DNA of 64,000 nt, from NCBI RefSeq assembly GCF_000142805.1, contig NC_013079.1:124001-188000 (forward strand). Direction: 5' to 3'. A program made the translations under genes and the position numbers. Source of the stretch: Lachancea thermotolerans CBS 6340. Its lineage: Eukaryota > Ascomycota > Saccharomycetes > Saccharomycetales > Saccharomycetaceae. Shown in pieces: positions 59,701 through 64,000 of this stretch. The notes beneath the pieces were generated by a model, which ran no database searches, was not told the DNA's origin, and worked only from the letters and a program-made list of their open reading frames with translations. Numbering within the stretch: position 1 is the stretch's first letter; each line of letters begins with the position of its first letter.

Positions 59701-62700
59701 ATTGCTGGGCAATACTAACTATGGCAGTTCCTCTAAAAAGAAATTGTCTGAAGTCTTTAGAATCATCATATCCCGAGTTACCAAAAATCTTGTTTTTTAT
59801 GCGTCCCATGAGGCTTGCGCTAGCAAAGTCTCTAATCTTTTGTGGGTAAACATGTTTTAAGTAGTGTTTGATTTGAAGGGGGCGCTTTTCTTCTTCTTTT
59901 ACGTCTAAGCTTTCAGCAATAATGGCGATAAAGATATTGAGCATGACAAAGTTGGCCATGAAAAACCACATTATCAAGAGAACCACACCAAAAAATTGGC
60001 TTGATTTATTTGGCAAATTTTCTTGTAGCGCGTACAGTGCATCTGTCCAATTTTCTGTTGACCCTATAGTAAAGAGTGTGAGAAACGTGTTAGTTACCGA
60101 GTACATCCCAAACGGAGTTTCATCAATTTGGCTGATTGGTATAACGCCATCGAAGTAAACGGATATGACTATTGAAACCAAGAACAGGAAGAGAAAGTAA
60201 AATCCGGTAAGGTCCCAAATTAGTAAAACATTTCCAAGCACTTGTTTCCATAGGTTCCGAGTAACGCTTATTTCGGTTATGACTCGATAGAAACGAACAA
60301 CTTGGATCAAATTAAGCCAGTAATAATTCTGACCTAGTTTTCGGCGAGCGTTGGGCAAAGTTATAATGGTTGAAAAGATACTGTTGAGAAGATCAAAAAC
60401 ATAAGCAGGGTTTATCAAGAACTTCCATATGTTATCAGAGTGGATGACTAGTCGCAAAACTGATTCAAAAAGTAAAACAAATGCGGTTGCCTGGTCAAAT
60501 TTTAACACATGTTCAATATGGTTACTTGAGCTCCGTGAGGTGACTGTAGCCTGCATTATCAATTCCGCAAAAATCAATGATACAAACAAAAATTCAAACC
60601 TTTTGTACCACTTAAGCCACAACTCTGCTCGCGGAGAGAGTCTCTTACTTCTCGCTTTTTTCTTAATGTAATCAAAGGTGGACTTTCTAATACGCTGAAA
60701 AGCTGATGGAACAATGTTTTTTTGTCCTTTCTTTCTAACAAGTTCATTGGCTTTCTCAAACGAGGAAACCAAGACTGCAATCAGAAGGTTTATCATCCAA
60801 ATATTAAGGGAAAAGATGCAAAAAACAAAAAATATGCTTGCAGCCATACTGTCAGAGTCCATAGTATAATACATGATGTCAGTGAATGTATTTGCACTTA
60901 TAGTGACAAAAACAAGTTCCATGGAAGTCAGGATGTTGTCAAAGCTAACCCTTCCATTGTACGGATTAGTGTCGGATATACATTTCGAGTTCTGGGGACA
61001 TAAAAACCCTTTTGCTATAGGACCTTCTTTTCCGTCACTGAAAATGTAAGGTTTTTTATTTTTGGTGACCGATTCCAAATAACCTCCGCAAAACTGCATC
61101 TCATTGACATACGTTTCTGTGGTATCATTGGGGTTGGTCCAAACGCACTGGCGCCTAAGTGATCCACGAAAACTTTGAACACCCAAAATGCCAAAGAAAA
61201 CCCAAAAATACAACAGCATGAAACCAACGTTCAATAACTGAGGGAGTCCATACTTCAAACTGCGCAAGATGTCAGATTGGCGATCTTGGATAGCGGCAAG
61301 CTTTAAGACACGTAGTACACCGATAGCTTTAAAGATACGGATTCCATGTTTAAAGTCGTACTCGTTAATTGTAAGTGATAACGATATCCAAAGGCACACA
61401 GTCGACAAGAGATCAATTCGATTCCAGCTACTGCGTGCAAATGCGCGGTGGAGGGGGATCTCGGTGTTATAGCTTCTAGGGGCCCCATTGAATGTAACTG
61501 AGCTTCTTAACTGTTTGTCGCGGATTTCCTTCGTTGCACTAGTATCATCAATGTCAAACGGGAATATTTTCTTCATGAATTCTGATCCATATTTAGCTTC
61601 AAGGTTATGAAAGAACTTTGCTAGCCCCAGAGTTTGATACACGGTTTTGTACTTTTCCCCACGAGCATGGAACAGTTGGGAGTCATCCCAGAATCCAAAG
61701 GCGACTATTTTCGCAAGAATTTCGATAGTGAAGAAAGCATTGGCCACTAGTAGGAGACTGTCGATACCGGTAGAGTCATACGTAAAATCACCACTGTTGT
61801 TAATATGAGATAGTGCCAACGTAGCAACCATCGCAACGAGAAAAGCGAGGTTCGGCAAAGGAGCCCATTTTTTCAACAGAAGAGCTGCGAGCTTACGGCG
61901 AATGGGGTTATTCGGAGATATAAGCCCCATCGAGTTTCCGAAAAGTAGCAACGGTGGCTTAGATGGCTCCTCTCTCTGGGGCCTATTTGAAGAGCCCTGG
62001 GCCGATTCTTCTTCGCTCCAATCGGAGTCAGCATCGTGGTCATAACCACCTGCGTCACTGAAAATTCTGTTTGTGTATTTGCTTGGATTTTTGCCATTAC
62101 TTGAGTCGCGCGTTAATTGAATTCCCAGTGAACTAGCGGCCCGCAGCGGTGAAGCGCTGGAGCTTCGGTCATGCTCTCTAGGAGGTTCAAGGGAGAGATG
62201 TGGTTCACGACGTGGGGCTTCTTGAGTCTCAGCATCGGGCACCTTTGAATTGCGACGGCTCTTTGGCAGCCATGTCGAATTCCCTTCCTTCATCGCGTTC
62301 TTGAATTCATCTTGTAGATCTTTGAAGTCGCTCAGGTCGCCCTCGTCGATTGTTGAAATTACAGCGGCTGACCGCAAATTGTCTTCGTCACTTAGAGCAG
62401 ATGTATAGGATATTGGACCCTCATCTGCGCTCCCGCTTCCTTCTGTATCAGACTGCTCTGTTCTTGTTGGAGATATGAAGTTCCTAAAATGTGATTTGAT
62501 GCTGGTGGCTGATAGCTGGCTCCTATCGAAAGAGCTATCAGAGTTCCTTGTTATCACTGTGAGGTTAGGCCTCCTCAAATTTTTGGTGTTTTCTTGGTGC
62601 TTTGATCCGCCTGCTGGGTTTAAATTTAATACACCTCCCTCACCCTCCGTTACTGTATCGGCCTCATCGATTTTGACTATTACCGGGGTTTGGTTGGGTT

Positions 62701-62761
62701 CCACGGAAGTCTCATGCTCCATGGGAGGCTGCCGATGTGTTAAGTTTCGTCTAGATGCCAT
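56744..62761 (-). CDS. CCH1: High-affinity calcium channel alpha subunit Cch1
   Basis: Cch1 (YGR217W) is the plasma-membrane calcium channel that works with Mid1 in calcium entry during mating and stress. The 2005-residue product (2039 in S. cerevisiae) has a 290-residue cytosolic N-terminus rich in Ser and acidic residues, then four homologous six-span domains. Pore loops are readable: domain I TISANTFTDIMYYT (Asn624), domain II IGSTENWTDALYAL (Glu903), domain III VSLEGWVDML (Glu1373), domain IV SFGEGWNYIM (Glu1663). The filter is therefore Asn-Glu-Glu-Glu at the positions of the animal EEEE ring. A C-terminal EF-hand-like segment (about 1760-1800, WRKFDPDGVGEIETNLLPRF) follows domain IV. 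ATG at 62761 gives MASRRNLTHRQPPMEHETS. Confidence 0.97.
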   Translation of the reverse strand: MASRRNLTHRQPPMEHETSVEPNQTPVIVKIDEADTVTEGEGGVLNLNPAGGSKHQENTKNLRRPNLTVITRNSDSSFDRSQLSATSIKSHFRNFISPTRTEQSDTEGSGSADEGPISYTSALSDEDNLRSAAVISTIDEGDLSDFKDLQDEFKNAMKEGNSTWLPKSRRNSKVPDAETQEAPRREPHLSLEPPREHDRSSSASPLRAASSLGIQLTRDSSNGKNPSKYTNRIFSDAGGYDHDADSDWSEEESAQGSSNRPQREEPSKPPLLLFGNSMGLISPNNPIRRKLAALLLKKWAPLPNLAFLVAMVATLALSHINNSGDFTYDSTGIDSLLLVANAFFTIEILAKIVAFGFWDDSQLFHARGEKYKTVYQTLGLAKFFHNLEAKYGSEFMKKIFPFDIDDTSATKEIRDKQLRSSVTFNGAPRSYNTEIPLHRAFARSSWNRIDLLSTVCLWISLSLTINEYDFKHGIRIFKAIGVLRVLKLAAIQDRQSDILRSLKYGLPQLLNVGFMLLYFWVFFGILGVQSFRGSLRRQCVWTNPNDTTETYVNEMQFCGGYLESVTKNKKPYIFSDGKEGPIAKGFLCPQNSKCISDTNPYNGRVSFDNILTSMELVFVTISANTFTDIMYYTMDSDSMAASIFFVFCIFSLNIWMINLLIAVLVSSFEKANELVRKKGQKNIVPSAFQRIRKSTFDYIKKKARSKRLSPRAELWLKWYKRFEFLFVSLIFAELIMQATVTSRSSSNHIEHVLKFDQATAFVLLFESVLRLVIHSDNIWKFLINPAYVFDLLNSIFSTIITLPNARRKLGQNYYWLNLIQVVRFYRVITEISVTRNLWKQVLGNVLLIWDLTGFYFLFLFLVSIVISVYFDGVIPISQIDETPFGMYSVTNTFLTLFTIGSTENWTDALYALQENLPNKSSQFFGVVLLIMWFFMANFVMLNIFIAIIAESLDVKEEEKRPLQIKHYLKHVYPQKIRDFASASLMGRIKNKIFGNSGYDDSKDFRQFLFRGTAIVSIAQQYNILEDSPQDTTTKEGVPYFIKNIKRILNNYSVLKLFANNPFYKKPEVVYVETVDSVGLNKKFTLKLNEFEEEKLRYLKEHPMYNNSYFIFPPNHILRKFCQSLTTPCVGKRTDGFRFFGDNTNTYDRNSYFKHIKKDVFVGFISIATILMVVYSCSLTPLYRINHASGVNKWSMISDAIFVTIFSLEFLIKTVADGVIHTPNAYLRNPWNCIDVIVLLSLWIDFVSGLKRDDDLSRVFRGLTALRALRCLTISKTARSTFDQVLFDGIRKIIGAAMVSLTLLFPFAVWGLGLFRGRFGVCNDGVDLSQCYNEFSNQVFDFEILTPRVYSQPYLYMNSFSTAFRSLYEIVSLEGWVDMLSNSMASTGIGTVPETFASPGNGAFFVLFNFLSMVFILTLFISFIIRNHARTTGSAFYTIEEKSWLEVKKLLSQARPEPTPDVLSMSKFRSFVYRLAVEKTYFWYAFFLQAVLYLHIITLLLYAYHEANGLGTYQDVIFIISSSVFLMQEGLYIFGKGVRLWFAKKWDVFKFFVVVMSFGLNVAQTRMDGIVLGFTNVRDLFQLAIFLFVIQQNDILSELINTAMASLPSILSLTYTWGILFLVYAIALNQIFGLTKLGPNTTGNINFRTVIKSLIVLFRCSFGEGWNYIMDDLTVKSPFCYVDKTSGRTDCGSKPYAYVLLMSWNILSMYIFLNMFVSLILESFSYLYHAGSGSKSVASRDEIRKFRNAWRKFDPDGVGEIETNLLPRFMHSFDGLLSYKIWEGRLSVSNLVKNYMKVNPSDPYDVEVDLVGLNKELESIDRKKIIERKTQYRRFIQEARHLSAFNNGVKFSKIVQQIPLYTAYNPQECLGIDEFVKRLYVMGKVDRFLENERNVDVLEMVVTRWKFLSERRILRSKAAGGFRNTPQPRNILDLALTSSDHPDTPKLNFSVSNFNWSPRRRGSDQGGHLLDTNSLSPEQDGENTESDSGGSSKSSDSQSHKRGLIP

Positions 62762-62843
62762 CAGGCTCGCTAATACATCGACACCGTTTCGCTAAACCAG
62801 GTTTTCCGTTATTTGCCCGGGAGACAGCTTGATCGCTTTGATT

Positions 62844-62856
62844 CTATTTATGTTTG
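62844..62856 (+). other. Replication-origin-like ACS match
   Basis: ATTTATGTTTG in the short CCH1/GPI1 intergenic region matches 10 of 11 positions of the S. cerevisiae ARS consensus WTTTAYRTTTW. Consensus matches are common by chance in AT-rich DNA, so origin activity is only a possibility. Confidence 0.15.
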
Positions 62857-62915
62857 TTAACAGTTAATAAATTGGCGATAGAAAAACCAAACCCACCAAA
62901 ACATTATAACGCGCC

Positions 62916-64000
62916 ATGAAATACATTTACTGGCCGAAGGTAGCAGGTTTTAATAAAAATGACGCAAGAATCGTGGTAGCGCTTCAGGCTCCTGAAAGCG
63001 ATTTGATTGTTATTTCCTTGTTAACGGCGCGCGAAACGAAGCTTTTGCAGAAGAGTAATCGGTTCAAAAGAATAGGGCACATTGATGGTAACAACGAATT
63101 TGTAAGTGAACTTGATGAAAAGGACATATGCATAGTCGAGTTCTGGCCCCCTAAGCTAAACCTTATGCAATTTTATGCCTTAGAGCCAATTTCTCTTGCT
63201 TTACCAGAGAAGGCCGATTCCACGTTGTTATCGCGTGCAACAGGTGGACAACCTAGCCCAACAGAAAAGTTTCAGATGCGGGAGTCTATTAACTCTATTA
63301 ACTTATACTACAAGCACTTACAATCTCTGCGTGCTTTAATTGGCAGGGCAGGGCCATCTAACCGCGGTATCCCTGTGCGTCGAATCGCGCGCGCCTTGGC
63401 AGACCTTTGCGGACTGTTGCCGCTGCTTTCGGCTCTCCGGCAAGCTTTAACTTATATGATAATATTCATACACTCCTTTGCTAGGTTTCTATCTGCTGTG
63501 CTCAATTGGAACCCGCTCTGTTTGGTTAGCTTTTCCGCAACGGCGCAGCAGATAGATCTCCGATCTCAGCAATTTTGTTACTTTCCTGTTCAGTATCTAC
63601 GAATCACAGAAAATGCTGTTTTCAATCGCATGCGGCCCAGGTCTGAGCTTAGCGTTTGCCATCCCAAAGAGAAGCAAGAAACACGTGGAAACGCCTCTGC
63701 CGGGGTTTTCCCATGCGAATACTACCCTGATTACATCAGATTTTATAACACAATTTGGTTGATTGTGAATGATGTATCTTTCGGCCTTACAGTTGGCACG
63801 CTGCTGGCAGAAAACAAGCTGCGCATTGCCAAATTTATAAACTTTCACTTGACAGACTACCTTTTTCATAAGGTTCATTACATCACAGCATACTTGGGTC
63901 AGAATCCATTGGGCATAAAGTTGAACGGCGAGCTCGCACATTTCCTCAGCGAACTTTTTCTTTGGATTATTGATTTTTCATACTCAACTTACATCAGGCG
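62916..64000 (+). CDS. GPI1: GPI-GlcNAc transferase subunit Gpi1 (3' end outside window)
   Basis: Gpi1 (YGR216C, PIG-Q family) is a subunit of the ER complex that transfers GlcNAc from UDP-GlcNAc to phosphatidylinositol, the first step of GPI-anchor synthesis. The frame opens at ATG 62916 (MKYIYWPKVAGFNKNDARIV) and runs without a stop to the last base: 361 complete codons of about 600 expected. The family core is visible: YYPDYIRFYNTIWLIVNDVS, FGLTVGTLLAENKLRIAKF, TDYLFHKVHYITAYLGQNPL and GIKLNGELAHFLSELFLWII, with hydrophobic segments between. It diverges from CCH1 with 154 bases between starts, as in YGR216C/YGR217W. Confidence 0.95.
   Translation, partial: MKYIYWPKVAGFNKNDARIVVALQAPESDLIVISLLTARETKLLQKSNRFKRIGHIDGNNEFVSELDEKDICIVEFWPPKLNLMQFYALEPISLALPEKADSTLLSRATGGQPSPTEKFQMRESINSINLYYKHLQSLRALIGRAGPSNRGIPVRRIARALADLCGLLPLLSALRQALTYMIIFIHSFARFLSAVLNWNPLCLVSFSATAQQIDLRSQQFCYFPVQYLRITENAVFNRMRPRSELSVCHPKEKQETRGNASAGVFPCEYYPDYIRFYNTIWLIVNDVSFGLTVGTLLAENKLRIAKFINFHLTDYLFHKVHYITAYLGQNPLGIKLNGELAHFLSELFLWIIDFSYSTYIR

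Noticed and set aside
63597-63941. 114-codon frame antisense to GPI1
   Set aside because: It lies wholly within the conserved GPI1 coding region on the other strand.
1-64000. Transposons, LTRs or virus-derived elements
   Set aside because: No reverse transcriptase, integrase, transposase, capsid-like protein, solo LTR or paired terminal repeats could be recognised by eye anywhere in the window.

Overview
The window is a block of chromosome from a budding yeast (Saccharomycetaceae). It has compact genes that are almost all intronless, a nuclear tRNA-Ala(AGC) without an encoded CCA, a TACTAAC branch point in the one intron found, and proteins that align end to end with Saccharomyces cerevisiae families. 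Genes whose S. cerevisiae counterparts lie on chromosome VII (YGR216 to YGR239) alternate here with genes from chromosome VIII (YHR147 to YHR159). That is the expected pattern for a lineage that split off before the whole-genome duplication. Lachancea is my best guess for the genus, from protein resemblance and gene order; this is inference.

Layout, left to right: VMA5 (5' end cut by the window), an unplaced F-box-like gene, then a long collinear run: PEX21/PEX18, TDA11, KEL1/KEL2, REC104, a YGR237C-like gene, SPG1, MIC26, RTT107, tRNA-Ala, PHO81, NAS6, PHB2, BNS1/SPO12. A gene-poor stretch of about 9.2 kb (25484-34659) follows. It holds one convincing gene, a possible Medusa/DUF7082-type regulator at 30752-31870. 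The collinear run then resumes: SMI1/KNR4, ALG10, MTC6, PEX28, AMA1 (with intron), HSV2, PET54, TOS2/SKG6, IMP3, MRPL6, MRPL9, CRM1, CCH1 and GPI1 (3' end cut by the window).

The genes are unrelated housekeeping and regulatory genes, not a pathway cluster, but some themes recur. Three are meiotic: REC104 (double-strand break formation), BNS1/SPO12 (meiotic exit) and AMA1 (meiotic APC/C activator). The AMA1 intron carries a perfect branch site, a weak 5' splice site and a match to the Mer1 splicing enhancer. Mitochondrial genes are MIC26, SPG1, PHB2, PET54, MRPL6 and MRPL9; the last two share an ATCACGTG plus AAAATTT-type promoter arrangement. PHO81 has a Pho4-type site, IMP3 has paired PAC and RRPE elements, SPG1 has three stress-response elements, and the promoter shared by the F-box-like gene and PEX21 carries a cluster of Cbf1-type sites beside a Met31/32-type core.

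No transposon, LTR, CRISPR array, rRNA or convincing centromere was found. All family assignments rest on reading the sequence and on memory of S. cerevisiae homologues; no search was run.
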